A stretch of 64,000 bases of DNA from Volucribacter psittacicida (GCF_004339025.1 NZ_SMFT01000003.1:124001-188000), one strand, 5' to 3'. Numbered from the stretch's first letter, positions 9,244-20,273 are shown. The notes: generated by a model not told the origin, from the letters alone. A program made the numbers and translations.

Positions 9244-10704
9244 TTAATATAACCCCAACACTTTCCACCAAGCGAGTCCAATGGTAAAGAAAATACCTTG
9301 GTTTAATAGGGTAACAATAAAACCTGTTTTCCACCAAGTTGCGGTGCTGACATAGCCTGAACCATAGAGAATAGGGCCTCTGGCGTGGGTGTATTGGGTG
9401 AGTGATGAATAGAGATTACTTGTAAATGCAAACATAAAGGCGGCTACGGCAACCGGAATATTTAAGGTTATGGCAACGCCGAGGAATACGGTATAAAGTG
9501 CGGCAATTTGTGCATTACCGCTAGCAAAAAAGTAGTGGGTGTACATATAGATTGCATTTAAGATGAGTAAGATGATAACCCAATTCATACCGCCCATAAT
9601 ATGGGAAAGCTCATAACCAATGATTTGCCCAAACCAGTCGGTAAAACCTAATTTTTTCAGTTGACTTGCCATCATTAATAACGCTGAGAACCAAATTAAG
9701 GTATCCCATGCCCCTTTTTCTGCTTTAATTTCTTCCCAGGTTAGGGTGCTGGTAAGAAGCATAACGGAAAGTCCAATTAATGCGGCAACTGTGGCATCAA
9801 TATTGAATGATGAGCCGAATACCCAGAGAATGAGCAATAACGCAACGGTAAATAACATTACCCATTCGCCATAATTTATTTTTCCCATTTCCGCTAATTG
9901 TTGTTTGGCTAGAGCGGGAGCTTCTGGTGTGCTTTTTACTTCGGGTTTGGTGATGAAATAAACTAATAAAGGCACTAAGATTAAAGCCACTAAGCAAGGT
10001 ACGATAGCAATTAATAGCCAGCCACCCCAGCTCATTTCTACGCCTGCATCTTTAGCGAGTTTAGCCGCAAGTAGGTTGCCTGTGAATGCTGTCATAAAGA
10101 TGGTTGAGGTAATATCATTAATATTTCCAATACAGGTAATGAGAAAAGTGCCAAGTTTACCTCTTGTTTCTTTATCTGGGTTGGAATGATAACTGCTGGC
10201 GAGGGAACGAGCGATAGGATAAATAACACCACCACAACGAGCGGTATTACTAGGCATTGCAGGGGCTAAAATAAGATCGGCAAGGGCTAAGCCATAGGCT
10301 AATCCTAAAGAATGTTTGCCAAAAAAACGGATCATTAATAAGGCGATACGTTTGCCTAGCCCTGTTTTAACGAAGCCTCTTGCAATTAAAAATGCACAGA
10401 CGATTAACCAGATAAGGCTACTATTAAATTCACTTAATGCAGTTTTAATGGACGCTGAGGCAGTGGTATCTCCGCCAGCAAAGGTTAAGGCATAAATTGT
10501 GATGCCAATAATACCAATCGCTCCAATAGGAAGTACATTAGCAACGATAGCAAAAATACAGCTGACAAAGATAATTAAGGTATGCCAAGCAGGTTCAGTA
10601 AGTCCTTCGGGGGGCTGAATAAACAGCCATATACCACAAGCTAAAAGGAAAATAATTATCAGGGGAATAAATTTCACTTGATTAGGATATTGATGATGAG
10701 ACAT
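9244..10704 (-). CDS. DASS (SLC13) family anion/dicarboxylate transporter
   Basis: A 486-residue inner-membrane carrier of the divalent anion:sodium symporter family, resembling the bacterial CitT/TtdT/2-oxoglutarate-malate translocator branch. The first signature is the segment APAMPSNTARCGGVIYPIAR (about residues 148-167). The matching C-terminal half has HYFFASGNAQIAALYTVFLGVA and GPILYGSGY. About 12 membrane segments are apparent. Substrate cannot be read from sequence; citrate, tartrate, succinate or 2-oxoglutarate are all possible. It is monocistronic, with about 300 bp upstream that includes a repeat copy at 10929-10990. Confidence 0.85.
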   Translation of the reverse strand: MSHHQYPNQVKFIPLIIIFLLACGIWLFIQPPEGLTEPAWHTLIIFVSCIFAIVANVLPIGAIGIIGITIYALTFAGGDTTASASIKTALSEFNSSLIWLIVCAFLIARGFVKTGLGKRIALLMIRFFGKHSLGLAYGLALADLILAPAMPSNTARCGGVIYPIARSLASSYHSNPDKETRGKLGTFLITCIGNINDITSTIFMTAFTGNLLAAKLAKDAGVEMSWGGWLLIAIVPCLVALILVPLLVYFITKPEVKSTPEAPALAKQQLAEMGKINYGEWVMLFTVALLLILWVFGSSFNIDATVAALIGLSVMLLTSTLTWEEIKAEKGAWDTLIWFSALLMMASQLKKLGFTDWFGQIIGYELSHIMGGMNWVIILLILNAIYMYTHYFFASGNAQIAALYTVFLGVAITLNIPVAVAAFMFAFTSNLYSSLTQYTHARGPILYGSGYVSTATWWKTGFIVTLLNQGIFFTIGLAWWKVLGLY

Positions 10705-10928
10705 GATTCACTCCAATTAATTAATATATAAAAATAAATATCTTACGGAGTAAATATAGCTTATTTGCTTTGAGAATAATTTGATCTAAATGGGGATTTT
10801 CTACGTCTTTTGATAAGTTGTTATTTTTTTACATTACTTGAGTTTTATTTGATTAATGAATATAAGATGAGGCTGATATTGAATAAAAGTGCGGTGGGTT
10901 TTTCAATTATTTTTGTGATTATATTTTT

Positions 10929-10990
10929 TATAGACGTTTCAATTTTAAATAATACTGCGTCAGTTTTATTTTAAATTGAAACGTTGATAT
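10929..10990. repeat. ATAGTCG-family intergenic repeat, short form
   Basis: The left arm TATAGACGTTTCAATTTTAA and right arm TTTTAAATTGAAACGTTGATA are near-perfect inverted copies around an AATACTGCGTCAG centre. The copy lies between the DASS transporter and the small exported protein gene. The rest of the 298-bp gap (10705-11002) holds an uptake sequence near 10886 and the transporter promoter region. Confidence 0.7.
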
Positions 10991-11002
10991 AGATATAAAG
11001 CT

Positions 11003-11320
11003 TTATTCGCTGTCTTGTTGTAAGGCGTTAAGTTTGGCTAAACCATGATCACAGCTTTTGGTTTGGGTCGCTAATTCCATTTCTAAAATTTGTTTTTTAC
11101 TTTGGTTTAGGCGGTTCTTCATTTTATGAATTTGGGTGTGTGTACCGGGTTGCTTTTCTGCATCAGCAATTAATTCTTCTGCTTTTTGAAAAAGCTGTTG
11201 GCATTGTTGAGGCATGGCATTTGTTTCGGTTGCTGAGGAAAGGGGATTATTAGCCAGTACGGAAAAACTGACGAGTGAACCTGTAAAAATAATGACTGTT
11301 GAGAGGATTTTTTTTATCAT
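11003..11320 (-). CDS. Small exported protein, DUF5339-like
   Basis: A 105-residue protein with a signal peptide (MIKKILSTVIIFTGSLVSFSVLA, cleavage probably after ANA or LANN). The short mature part is helical and highly charged: QCQQLFQKAEELIADAEKQ, then a Lys/Gln-rich helix and a second Cys in KSCDHGLAKL, so one disulphide is possible. I recall similar small periplasmic proteins in Pasteurellaceae annotated DUF5339; function is unknown. It is flanked by non-coding gaps on both sides, so it is probably its own unit. Confidence 0.65.
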   Translation of the reverse strand: MIKKILSTVIIFTGSLVSFSVLANNPLSSATETNAMPQQCQQLFQKAEELIADAEKQPGTHTQIHKMKNRLNQSKKQILEMELATQTKSCDHGLAKLNALQQDSE

Positions 11321-11492
11321 TTTTTATTCCGTGAAATTCTTTAAAGTTAATTGATATTCATTTGCTATGTTATAGGAATCGCAAAAACTAGCAGAAAATA
11401 ACAAAATTTATAGATTATGTCTATATGTTAAATAGATTTTTTCTAAATAATTTTGTTATTTTATGTGATTATTTTTAGATTTGTGAGCCTGT

Positions 11493-12194
11493 TCACATTT
11501 CGCGTTGACCAAAAATAGCTGTGCCAATTCTTACCATGGTTGATCCGCATTTTATTGCATTTGCCATATCCGCAGACATTCCCATGGAAAGGGTATCAAT
11601 TTGCTGAGTTGGGCATTGCTGTTGTAATTGCTGGAATAGGTTTTGCATTTGGCTAAATACTTTTATTTGCTCCTCTGGATTATCCGTATTTTCTGGTATC
11701 GCCATAATACCCCGTAAACGTAAGTGCGGTAGTTTTTCCAGATGTTTTGCCAACGGAATTAATTCGTTAGGTTGAATACCTGATTTACTTTGTTCGTCAC
11801 TAATATTAATCTGAATTAATACATTGAGTGGCGCTAAATGTGCAGGACGTTGTGCATTTAAACGATCGGCAATTTTTGCCCGAGAAAGGGTTTGCATCCA
11901 ATCAAAATATTCTGCCACCAGTTTGGTTTTATTTGATTGCAATGGGCCAATAAAATGCCATTCAAGTTGGATACCTTGTTGTTGGCAATATTGGATTTTT
12001 TCTACCCCTTCTTGTACATAATTTTCGCCAAAGGCATATTGTCCACTTTGATGGGCGGCTAAAATGGCTTGTACGGGTTTGGTTTTACTGACAGCTAAAA
12101 GGGTTACACTATTTGGTTGTCTATTAGCTTGTTGGCAGCATATAGCGATTTCTTGTTGAATTTGACTAAGGTTTTGTTGAATTAAATGACTCAT
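11493..12194 (-). CDS. yggS: Pyridoxal phosphate homeostasis protein (YggS family)
   Basis: A 233-residue PLP-binding protein without known catalytic activity. Members buffer free pyridoxal phosphate and affect amino-acid and vitamin B6 balance. The PLP lysine lies in LLAVSKTKPVQAILAAH (about residue 37). The other family blocks are present: FGENYVQEGVEKI, LEWHFIGPLQSNKTK, LNVLIQINISDEQSKSG, and near the end LSMGMSADMANAIKCGSTMVRIGTAIFG. It lies downstream of murA on the same strand, separated by the murA terminator, so it likely has its own promoter. Confidence 0.93.
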   Translation of the reverse strand: MSHLIQQNLSQIQQEIAICCQQANRQPNSVTLLAVSKTKPVQAILAAHQSGQYAFGENYVQEGVEKIQYCQQQGIQLEWHFIGPLQSNKTKLVAEYFDWMQTLSRAKIADRLNAQRPAHLAPLNVLIQINISDEQSKSGIQPNELIPLAKHLEKLPHLRLRGIMAIPENTDNPEEQIKVFSQMQNLFQQLQQQCPTQQIDTLSMGMSADMANAIKCGSTMVRIGTAIFGQREM

Positions 12195-12216
12195 AGTTTG
12201 TTTAGGTTATTTCTAT

Positions 12217-12246
12217 AAAAAGGCTAGCGTATGGCGCTAGCCTTTT
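12217..12246 (-). terminator. Rho-independent terminator after murA
   Basis: A perfect 12-bp stem, AAAAGGCTAGCG (12218-12229) with CGCTAGCCTTTT (12235-12246), has a 5-base loop. Read on the minus strand it ends in a T run, 5 bp past the murA stop. It ends the mla-ibaG-murA unit. Confidence 0.88.
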
Positions 12247-12250
12247 GATG

Positions 12251-13549
<1,299 letters not shown>

Positions 13550-13807
13550 TTAGCTTGGCAAATTGAATAAGCGTTCACGTTTCCATTTTTCAACGGTAAA
13601 GGTTTTAATGGTTAATGCGTGAATTTCATTGCGAGAAATATGTTCCATAAGCGGAGCATAGATCATTTGTTGTTGTTTGACTTTGGATAAGCCAGCAAAT
13701 TCATCGCTAACTGCAATAACGCCATAATGTGCGTTTTCTCCTTGTACATAGACTTCATCAAGATTTAAGGCTTGTTTCAAGATTTTTTCAATGTCTTGAG
13801 TTTCCAT
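13550..13807 (-). CDS. ibaG: BolA-family protein IbaG
   Basis: An 85-residue BolA/IbaG-type protein; members bind monothiol glutaredoxins and iron-sulfur clusters, and IbaG is linked to acid stress. The sequence METQDIEKILKQALNLDEVY matches the family start, so the ATG at 13807 is preferred to an in-frame upstream ATG at 13855 that would overlap mlaB. VSDEFAGLSKVKQQQMIYAPL contains the conserved F-x-G-x-S-x-V-x-x-H-like region. The usual His is replaced by Gln in KVKQQQM, while HALTIKTFTVEKW near the end is conserved. It lies between mlaB and murA, as in enterobacteria. Confidence 0.85.
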   Translation of the reverse strand: METQDIEKILKQALNLDEVYVQGENAHYGVIAVSDEFAGLSKVKQQQMIYAPLMEHISRNEIHALTIKTFTVEKWKRERLFNLPS

Positions 13808-13830
13808 ATTCTGTTTCCGTTTTAGTGAGA

Positions 13831-14205
13831 TTAAATTAAAAATTGTTTTACCCAAGCGGATAACCCAAATAAATCACTTAGGGTTAATAATTGCGAAGGG
13901 GCATTGTTAATGACAACCTGCTTTGTTGTATGATCTAGGCTATCTCCGCCACCAAGGTTTGTTTGGGATTGATGAAGCAAGTCGCATAAAAAAGCAAATC
14001 CTGCTGAATCAATACGTGTAACTTGCTTTAAATCCCAATAAATTTGGTGGGCTTTCACACATTTATGAAGTAAAGGTTGTTGTTGCTCATAAAGTGATAA
14101 TAAATGTTCACGTGTAAGCTCGCCAACAAGATGAATGTGAATTATAGCATCTTGTTCGACAACTTCCCATTGTAATACTTTGGCTGTGGTGTGATTTTTC
14201 AGCAT
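13831..14205 (-). CDS. mlaB: Phospholipid ABC transporter STAS protein MlaB
   Basis: A 124-residue STAS-domain protein, the small cytoplasmic regulator bound to MlaF in the MlaFEDB complex that moves phospholipids between the inner and outer membrane. The core is DLKQVTRIDSAGFAFLCDLLHQ (about residues 60-80), with the Asp-Ser-Ala-Gly loop typical of STAS domains. VVINNAPSQLLTLSDLFGLS is the C-terminal part. The start at 14205 overlaps the mlaC stop by one base, implying translational coupling. Confidence 0.88.
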   Translation of the reverse strand: MLKNHTTAKVLQWEVVEQDAIIHIHLVGELTREHLLSLYEQQQPLLHKCVKAHQIYWDLKQVTRIDSAGFAFLCDLLHQSQTNLGGGDSLDHTTKQVVINNAPSQLLTLSDLFGLSAWVKQFLI

Positions 14206-14846
14206 TATTTACTCAATGTAATAGGTGCATTGGCAGATTGTTGAATTTGGGCAGTTAATGCTTCAATGCCTTGTTGACGCAAAATGCCACTCCATTCATT
14301 TTGTTTGGTCACGACCATACTGACCCCTTCGGCAGCCATATCATAGGCTTGCCATTCGCCTGTACGGCTATTTTTACGCCATTTGAAGTCAAGTTTAATC
14401 GGTGGTTGGTTGCCCGATTGAATAATATTGACGCGAATACTCACGATTGTTTTATCGCCCACTGGCTTTTCTTTTTCAATCTCAATTTTTTGATCGCTAT
14501 ACATGGTTAATACTTGGGCGTAAGTTTGCTCAATAAAATTGCCAAAGGCTTGGAAGAATTTTTCTCGTTGCTCTGGCGTTGTTGATTTGAAATAAGAGCC
14601 TAAGACTAATGAACCCGCATAATTAACATGCACATAAGGCAAGAGATCTTGTCTTACAATGGTGCGTAAATAATTAGGATCTTGTTTGATCTTGGCTTGA
14701 TTAGCTTGAATATCGGCAAAAAGTTTATCTGAGGCTTTTTGCATTAAAACATAAGGATTATCTGCCGCCATTGCATTAAAGCTAAAAAGTGCGGTCAAAA
14801 TAATCATTATTTTTGTTGTCCATTGAATCATTTGTTGTTTTAGCAT
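14205..14846 (-). CDS. mlaC: Periplasmic phospholipid shuttle MlaC
   Basis: A 213-residue MlaC protein that carries phospholipid between the outer-membrane MlaA and inner-membrane MlaFEDB complexes. The ATG at 14846 is chosen over 14858 because GGAG stands about 7 bases ahead of it. A signal peptide follows (hydrophobic core TKIMIILTALFSFNAMA, cleaved before ADNPY). NYLRTIVRQDLLPYVHVNYA and the stretch FKWRKNSRTGEWQAYDMAAEG are family signatures. The order F-E-D-C-B is the classical one. Confidence 0.93.
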   Translation of the reverse strand: MLKQQMIQWTTKIMIILTALFSFNAMAADNPYVLMQKASDKLFADIQANQAKIKQDPNYLRTIVRQDLLPYVHVNYAGSLVLGSYFKSTTPEQREKFFQAFGNFIEQTYAQVLTMYSDQKIEIEKEKPVGDKTIVSIRVNIIQSGNQPPIKLDFKWRKNSRTGEWQAYDMAAEGVSMVVTKQNEWSGILRQQGIEALTAQIQQSANAPITLSK

Positions 14847-14884
14847 AATGTTCTCCATCTTGAGTTTTTAAACAACTTTGGCAA

Positions 14885-15385
14885 TTATGGGGTATTGCCC
14901 TTTGTTTCCTGTTGACTATTGTTGCGATCGCCATATAAAAATTGACCGATCAAATCTTCCAACACCATGGCGGATTTTGTATCCATAATTTTATCTCCCT
15001 CTTTTAACATTGCTACTTCACCATCATCAAATCCCATATTGAGGGCAATATATTGTTCTCCCAATAATCCAGAGGTTCTAATGGATAAAGAGCTTGTTTC
15101 GGGGATTTTATTGTATTCTTGGTTAATTGCAATGGTTACCTTAGGCAGATAATCATTTTCATCGAGTTGAATATCCGTTACACGACCAATAACCACGCCG
15201 CCTAATTTTAGGGGGGCTCTTACTTTCAAACCGCCAATATTATCAAAATTGGCTGTAATTTTATAAGATTTTGTTTCGCTAAATCCCTGTATATTGGCAA
15301 CTTTTAAGCCTAAAAAGACCAAACAAGCAATGCCCAATAACAGAAATAAACCTACCCAAAATTCAGATTTTATTGTTTGTTTCAT
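14885..15385 (-). CDS. mlaD: Phospholipid transporter substrate-binding MCE protein MlaD
   Basis: A 166-residue inner-membrane-anchored protein with one MCE domain that forms a periplasmic hexamer on MlaFE. One N-terminal membrane helix (FWVGLFLLLGIACLVFLGLKVA) is followed by the MCE core, with YKITANFDNIGGLKVRAPLKLGGVVIGRV and the segment GLLGEQYIALNMG. The last 35 or so residues are polar and look flexible. It lies between mlaE (30-bp gap) and mlaC (about 40-bp gap). Confidence 0.94.
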   Translation of the reverse strand: MKQTIKSEFWVGLFLLLGIACLVFLGLKVANIQGFSETKSYKITANFDNIGGLKVRAPLKLGGVVIGRVTDIQLDENDYLPKVTIAINQEYNKIPETSSLSIRTSGLLGEQYIALNMGFDDGEVAMLKEGDKIMDTKSAMVLEDLIGQFLYGDRNNSQQETKGNTP

Positions 15386-15414
15386 TGTTTTCCCTATTTA
15401 TTTTTAACGCAATG

Positions 15415-16197
15415 TTATCCGCCAAACATCATTGCGGTTAATACAAAGTCTAATCCTAATACGGCTAATGAGGCTTTTACTACCGTATTTGTGGTTGCTT
15501 TACTGATACCTTCTGAGGTAGGCACACAATCATAACCATTAAATAAAGCAATCCAAACCACCACAATGGCAAAGCAAAAACTTTTTATTAAGCCATTGAA
15601 AATATCAGTTGTCCAGCTGACCGAGTTTTGCATAACTGACCAAAAACTGCCCGCATCAACCCCTTTCCAATCTACGCCCACTAAGGATCCCCCCCAAATG
15701 CCGACTGCAATAAAAATAATGGAAAGGATTGGCATACTGATTAATCCTGCCCAAAAGCGTGGGGCAATAATACGGCGTAGGGGATCTATCGCCATCATTT
15801 CTAAGCTAGAAAGTTGTTCAGTCGCTTTCATTAAACCGATTTCTGCGGTTAATGCTGAACCTGCACGCCCAGCGAATAACAATGCAGTAACCACAGGGCC
15901 TAGTTCTCGTAATAAAGACAGCGCCACTAATTGCCCTAAGCTGGTTTCGGCAGAAAAATCCACTAAAACCACATAGCCTTGCAAGCCTAATACCATACCG
16001 ATAAATAAACCAGACAGTAAAATAATCAGTAGAGATTGTACGCCTAACACATAGAGCTGTTTAATGACGAGAGGAAAATGCTTTTTAAATTGTGGTTTAC
16101 CGATTAAAGCGCCGATCAGCATAAATCCAGCACGCCCTAACGCACGACAAAAATGAATCGCACTTCGTCCTAATTGGCTAATCAGATCGATAATCAT
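15415..16197 (-). CDS. mlaE: Phospholipid ABC transporter permease MlaE
   Basis: A 260-residue MlaE-family permease (Pfam permease with the EQ loop that couples to the MlaF ATPase). Family motifs are [34 protein letters not shown] (about residues 90-125, the coupling segment) and the C-terminal [21 protein letters not shown]. About five membrane segments are visible. Its ATG overlaps the mlaF stop in ATGA, so translation is coupled. Confidence 0.94.
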   Translation of the reverse strand: MIIDLISQLGRSAIHFCRALGRAGFMLIGALIGKPQFKKHFPLVIKQLYVLGVQSLLIILLSGLFIGMVLGLQGYVVLVDFSAETSLGQLVALSLLRELGPVVTALLFAGRAGSALTAEIGLMKATEQLSSLEMMAIDPLRRIIAPRFWAGLISMPILSIIFIAVGIWGGSLVGVDWKGVDAGSFWSVMQNSVSWTTDIFNGLIKSFCFAIVVVWIALFNGYDCVPTSEGISKATTNTVVKASLAVLGLDFVLTAMMFGG

Positions 16198-17003
16198 ACA
16201 AATAATTCCTCTATATAGTCGGGGGCAGGATAATTAAATTGTACGGGGCCATCGGCTTCGCCTCGTAAGAATTGTAATACCTGAGGATCTTGACTCTGGC
16301 GTAATTGTTGTGCGGTGCCTTCGGCAATAACCCGTTTATTGGCGACAATATAAGCATAATCGGCAATGCTCAGCACCTCATTAACATCATGAGATACTAC
16401 AATAGAGGTAAGCTGTAAGGCTTGATTTAATCGCTTAATTAAACTGACAATTACCCCCATACTAATGGGATCTTGTCCTGTAAAGGGTTCATCAAACATC
16501 ATTAAATCAGGATCCAGTGCTATAGCACGAGCCAGTGCCACACGCCGAGCCATACCACCAGATAATTCGGCAGGCATTAAATCCCTTGCTCCTCGTAACC
16601 CCACGGCTTGTAATTTCATTAACACAATTTTGCGAATGAGGAATTCGGGTAATTGAGTATGTTCCCGCAACGGAAAAGCCACATTATCAAAGGTGGAGAT
16701 ATCGGTAAATAATGCGCCTGATTGAAATAACATGCCCATACGTTTTCTTAACCCATATAAAGCCTGATTGGATAGCTGACAAATATCAATCCCATCAAAC
16801 AAAATTTGCCCTTCTTGTGGGCTGAGTTGTCCACCAATTAGTTTTAATAATGTAGTTTTACCAATACCAGATGGCCCCATTATGGCAGTAATTTTGCCTT
16901 TAGGCACATTGAGGTTTAGGTTCTGATAAATAGTGCGTTCACCTCGTTTAAAGGTTAAGTTTTTTATCTCTATCAGATTTTCACTTGCTTGCTTTATTTC
17001 CAT
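16194..17003 (-). CDS. mlaF: Phospholipid ABC transporter ATP-binding protein MlaF
   Basis: A 269-residue ABC ATPase that powers the Mla system. Walker A is [12 protein letters not shown] (about residues 43-54), the signature is [18 protein letters not shown], and Walker B is [16 protein letters not shown], followed by the switch His in VVSHDVNEV. The first ORF of the mla-ibaG-murA unit, it begins at 17003 with a purine-rich site before it (AAGGAGT-like in the complement of 17004-17010 is weak). Length is normal for MlaF. Confidence 0.94.
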   Translation of the reverse strand: MEIKQASENLIEIKNLTFKRGERTIYQNLNLNVPKGKITAIMGPSGIGKTTLLKLIGGQLSPQEGQILFDGIDICQLSNQALYGLRKRMGMLFQSGALFTDISTFDNVAFPLREHTQLPEFLIRKIVLMKLQAVGLRGARDLMPAELSGGMARRVALARAIALDPDLMMFDEPFTGQDPISMGVIVSLIKRLNQALQLTSIVVSHDVNEVLSIADYAYIVANKRVIAEGTAQQLRQSQDPQVLQFLRGEADGPVQFNYPAPDYIEELFV

Positions 17004-17449
17004 AAGGAGTAATTAAGTATAAATAATAGACAAAAGAGTATTTTGTTAAGGGTGCATATTCTATGAAAATGCTACGCAAGTCAAATTTAAGCATAAAATT
17101 TACCAAATTTTGACCGCACTTTGCATTAGATAAAAACCGATGATTGTTAATAATATGTAACAAAATAGATAAATTTGATACAAATCAACAATGAATTAGC
17201 TAATTATTTAGGGGTATTTTTGATTTATGTTAGAAAATGTGATCAAGATAATATTTTTACTGTTTTTTATCCTTATATTTAGTAGTAGAATAGCCCCGTT
17301 GAATTTAGCTGCATAATAATTTGTTATAAAACTGCAAATTTTTATGTAGAAATTTCAAAAATAACTTTAAGGAATCTTAAGGATATTTTATCTGGGGTGA
17401 TTACATTGTAATCATAATTATCAGCTTATAGCATGTAAGGGGTTGAGAG
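17004..17449. promoter_or_regulatory. Divergent control region between mlaF and cydA
   Basis: About 446 bp of non-coding DNA between divergent operons. It contains an uptake sequence (GACCGCACTT near 17112), the FNR box listed separately, and AT-rich DNA likely to hold the cyd promoters. I see no open reading frame with coding character. An ArcA-type site is plausible by analogy with other cyd operons, but I cannot place one. Confidence 0.6.
17175..17188. promoter_or_regulatory. FNR box upstream of cydABX
   Basis: TTGATACAAATCAA is a perfect match to the FNR consensus TTGATNNNNATCAA. It lies 262 bp ahead of the cydA start and 172 bp ahead of the mlaF start, so either operon could be the target. 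Control of cytochrome bd by oxygen is the simpler reading. Confidence 0.65.
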
Positions 17450-19000
17450 ATGTTAGACGTAGTTGAACTCTCGAGATTGCAGTTTGCATTAACTGCGCTA
17501 TACCACTTCTTATTTGTGCCATTAACATTAGGGTTATCTTTTATTCTTGTGATTATGGAAACCCTTTATGTGGTTACAAATAAAGTGGTATATAAAGACA
17601 TGACTAAGTTCTGGGGAAAGTTATTTGCTATTAACTTTGCTTTAGGGGTTACCACTGGTATTACGATGGAGTTCCAGTTTGGTACTAACTGGTCATATTA
17701 TTCTCATTATGTTGGTGATATTTTTGGTGCACCACTTGCCATTGAGGCATTATTAGCATTCTTCTTAGAATCAACATTCTTTGGTCTTTTCTTATTTGGT
17801 TGGAATCGTTTATCTAAACGTCAACATTTATTGGCGACCTATTGTGTGGCATTCGGTTCTAATTTATCTGCCATGTGGATTTTGGTGGCGAACGGTTGGA
17901 TGCAACATCCTGTGGCCTCTGAATTTAACTTTGAAACCATGCGAATGGAAATGACCAGCTTTATGGATCTTTGGTTGAACCATACCGCACAAGCGAAATT
18001 CTTGCATACCTTATCCGCAGGTTATGTTTCAGCGTCTATTTTTGTATTAGCCATCAGTGCATACTACATCTTAAAAGGTCGTGATCTTGGTTTTGCTAAG
18101 CGTTCATTCTCTGTGGCAGCAACTTTCGGTATCATTTCAATTTTCTCTGTATTAATTATGGGTGATGAGTCAGGTTATGATATTGGTAAAGCACAGCCTG
18201 TAAAATTAGCCGCAATGGAAGGGGAGTTCCATACCCAGCCTGCGCCAGCTAATTGGAATATGATTGTTGTGCCAGATCAAGCGGAAATGCGTAATACCTT
18301 TGAGTTACAAATTCCTTATATGGCAGGGATCATTGCAACCCGTTCTTTAGATAAAGAAATTACCGGTTTAACCGAGTTACGTCAGCATAATGAGCAACGT
18401 GTGCGTAATGGTATTGTGGCTTATGATTTGTTAGAAAAATTACGTGCAGGTCAAACGGATGAACAAACTAAAGCAGAATTTAGTGCCGTATCCAAAGATC
18501 TTGGTTTTGGTTTATTGCTAAAACGCTATACCCATAATGTGGTTGATGCCACTGAAGCACAAATTAAACAAGCGGCAGCAGATACCATTCCTAATGTGGG
18601 GCCAACATTCTGGTCATTCCGTGTGATGATGGCAGTGGGTGGTTTATTACTTTTAGTGATTGTGATTGCTTGTGTGAAAAACTTGCGTAATACTGTAAGT
18701 AAACATCCATTATTCTTAAAAGCATTATTATGGTCTTTACCATTACCATGGATTGCTATTGAGAGTGGTTGGTTCTTAGCGGAGTATGGTCGTCAACCTT
18801 GGGCGATTTATGAAGTTTTACCTGTCGGTGTAGCGAATTCAGCCTTAACTGAGGGCGATTTATGGTTCTCTATTGGCTTGCTATGTGGACTTTATACCTT
18901 GTTCTTGGTAGTAGAAATGTATTTAATGTTCAAATACGGCAGATTAGGCCCAAGCTCATTAAAAACAGGTCGCTATCATTTTGAACAATCAGCGAAATAA
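17450..19000 (+). CDS. cydA: Cytochrome bd ubiquinol oxidase subunit I
   Basis: A 516-residue CydA carrying the haem-bearing half of the high-affinity terminal oxidase. The first helix has the haem b595 ligand in [16 protein letters not shown] (His at about residue 19). The Q loop is of the long (E. coli) type, running from [20 protein letters not shown] to about residue 390. [14 protein letters not shown] is a strongly conserved segment near 450. GGGGTTGAGAG precedes the ATG. It is followed by cydB after 14 bp and by cydX. Confidence 0.97.
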   Translation: MLDVVELSRLQFALTALYHFLFVPLTLGLSFILVIMETLYVVTNKVVYKDMTKFWGKLFAINFALGVTTGITMEFQFGTNWSYYSHYVGDIFGAPLAIEALLAFFLESTFFGLFLFGWNRLSKRQHLLATYCVAFGSNLSAMWILVANGWMQHPVASEFNFETMRMEMTSFMDLWLNHTAQAKFLHTLSAGYVSASIFVLAISAYYILKGRDLGFAKRSFSVAATFGIISIFSVLIMGDESGYDIGKAQPVKLAAMEGEFHTQPAPANWNMIVVPDQAEMRNTFELQIPYMAGIIATRSLDKEITGLTELRQHNEQRVRNGIVAYDLLEKLRAGQTDEQTKAEFSAVSKDLGFGLLLKRYTHNVVDATEAQIKQAAADTIPNVGPTFWSFRVMMAVGGLLLLVIVIACVKNLRNTVSKHPLFLKALLWSLPLPWIAIESGWFLAEYGRQPWAIYEVLPVGVANSALTEGDLWFSIGLLCGLYTLFLVVEMYLMFKYGRLGPSSLKTGRYHFEQSAK

Positions 19001-19014
19001 GCAGGAGCCTAATC

Positions 19015-20151
19015 ATGATTGACTACGAAATTTTACGTTTTATTTGGTGGGTGCTTGTTGGTGTGCTGTTACTGGGTTTTGTTGTAACAGACGGATTTGA
19101 TATGGGCGTATTAAACTTACTTCCTTTTGCTGGGAAAAAAGAAGTTGAAAGACGCATTATGATCAACTCAATCGCCCCACATTGGGACGGTAACCAAGTA
19201 TGGTTATTAACCGCAGGTGGTGCAATGTTTGCGGCTTGGCCAACAGTATATGCCGCATCATTCTCAGGTTTTTATATTGCAATGATTTTAGTGTTAGCCG
19301 CATTATTCTTCCGCCCTGTGGGCTTTGAATATCGTGCTAAAATTGATAATCCATTGTGGCGTAAAGCATGGGATTGGGGTTTATTCGTTGGTGGCTTTGT
19401 ACCTTCATTGGTTTTCGGGGTAGCATTTGGTAATTTATTACAAGGTGTACCTTTTGAATTTAATGAATTATTACAAGTGAAATACACTGGAAGTTTCTTC
19501 GGATTACTTAATCCATTTGCTTTATTATGTGGTTTAGTGAGTGCGGCAATGTTGACCACTCATGGTGCCGCTTGGTTACAAATGAAAACTAAAGCGGAAT
19601 TGCACGATAGAGCAAGAACTATTACCCAAGTGGGCGCTTCTGTTACCTTAATTACCTTTGCTTTAGCAGGGGTATGGTTATTCTTTAAAGATGGTTTTGT
19701 GGTAACCAGCGTGATCGATACCAATGGACCTTCAAGCATTTTAAATAAAGAAGTGGCGATTGAAACAGGGGCTTGGTTTAATAATTATAAAGCAGCACCA
19801 GTATTATGGATCTTCCCAGCCTTGGTGGCAGTGGGGGCTTTATTAAATATTTGGGCGTCTAAAGCAGATCGTTCAGGTTTTGCTTTCTTCTTCTCAGCTT
19901 TAACCATGTTAGGGGTCATTTTCACTGCAGGTATTGCAATGTTCCCATTTGTTATGCCATCAATTACTCACCCAAGTATGAGTTTATTGATGTGGGACGC
20001 TACCTCAAGTAAGCTAACACTGACCTTAATGCTAGGTTTTGCTTTAGTCTTTGTGGTTATCCTATTGTCTTATACTATTTGGGCATACTACAAAATGTTT
20101 GGACGTCTTGATAAAGAGTTCATTGAAGAAAATAAACATTCATTATACTAA
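19015..20151 (+). CDS. cydB: Cytochrome bd ubiquinol oxidase subunit II
   Basis: A 378-residue CydB, the structural partner of CydA. The N-terminus has the conserved WWVLVGVLLLGFVVTDGFDMGV (helix 1), then the segment IAPHWDGNQVWLLTAGGAMF and AAWPTVYAASFSGFY. The C-terminal helix ends LSYTIWAYYKMFG. About eight membrane segments are visible. It belongs to the cydABX-ybgE operon. Confidence 0.97.
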   Translation: MIDYEILRFIWWVLVGVLLLGFVVTDGFDMGVLNLLPFAGKKEVERRIMINSIAPHWDGNQVWLLTAGGAMFAAWPTVYAASFSGFYIAMILVLAALFFRPVGFEYRAKIDNPLWRKAWDWGLFVGGFVPSLVFGVAFGNLLQGVPFEFNELLQVKYTGSFFGLLNPFALLCGLVSAAMLTTHGAAWLQMKTKAELHDRARTITQVGASVTLITFALAGVWLFFKDGFVVTSVIDTNGPSSILNKEVAIETGAWFNNYKAAPVLWIFPALVAVGALLNIWASKADRSGFAFFFSALTMLGVIFTAGIAMFPFVMPSITHPSMSLLMWDATSSKLTLTLMLGFALVFVVILLSYTIWAYYKMFGRLDKEFIEENKHSLY

Positions 20152-20162
20152 GGAGAATAGAT

Positions 20163-20273
20163 ATGTTTTATGCGATTTGGGTATTGGGTGTTTTACTTGC
20201 GATTATGCTATCCGTTGTAATCAATATTAGTATTGAAAAAACGGGGCGTTTTGATGAGCATGATAATGATTAA
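20163..20273 (+). CDS. cydX: Cytochrome bd small subunit CydX
   Basis: A 36-residue single-span protein beginning MFYAIWVLGVLLAIMLSVV and ending in an acidic tail (FDEHDND). The N-terminal YAIWVLG pattern and the size match CydX, which stabilises the haems of cytochrome bd. An AAGGAGAAT site precedes the ATG, and the gene starts 11 bp after cydB. It is too short for most gene callers. Its 3' end overlaps the start of ybgE in another frame. Confidence 0.92.
   Translation: MFYAIWVLGVLLAIMLSVVINISIEKTGRFDEHDND

Noticed and set aside
13831-13855. Longer IbaG starting at 13855
   Set aside because: It would overlap mlaB, and homology to the family begins only at the ATG at 13807.
15566-15976. Plus-strand 136-residue gene
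   Set aside because: It is the reverse of mlaE, whose conserved motifs are clear.
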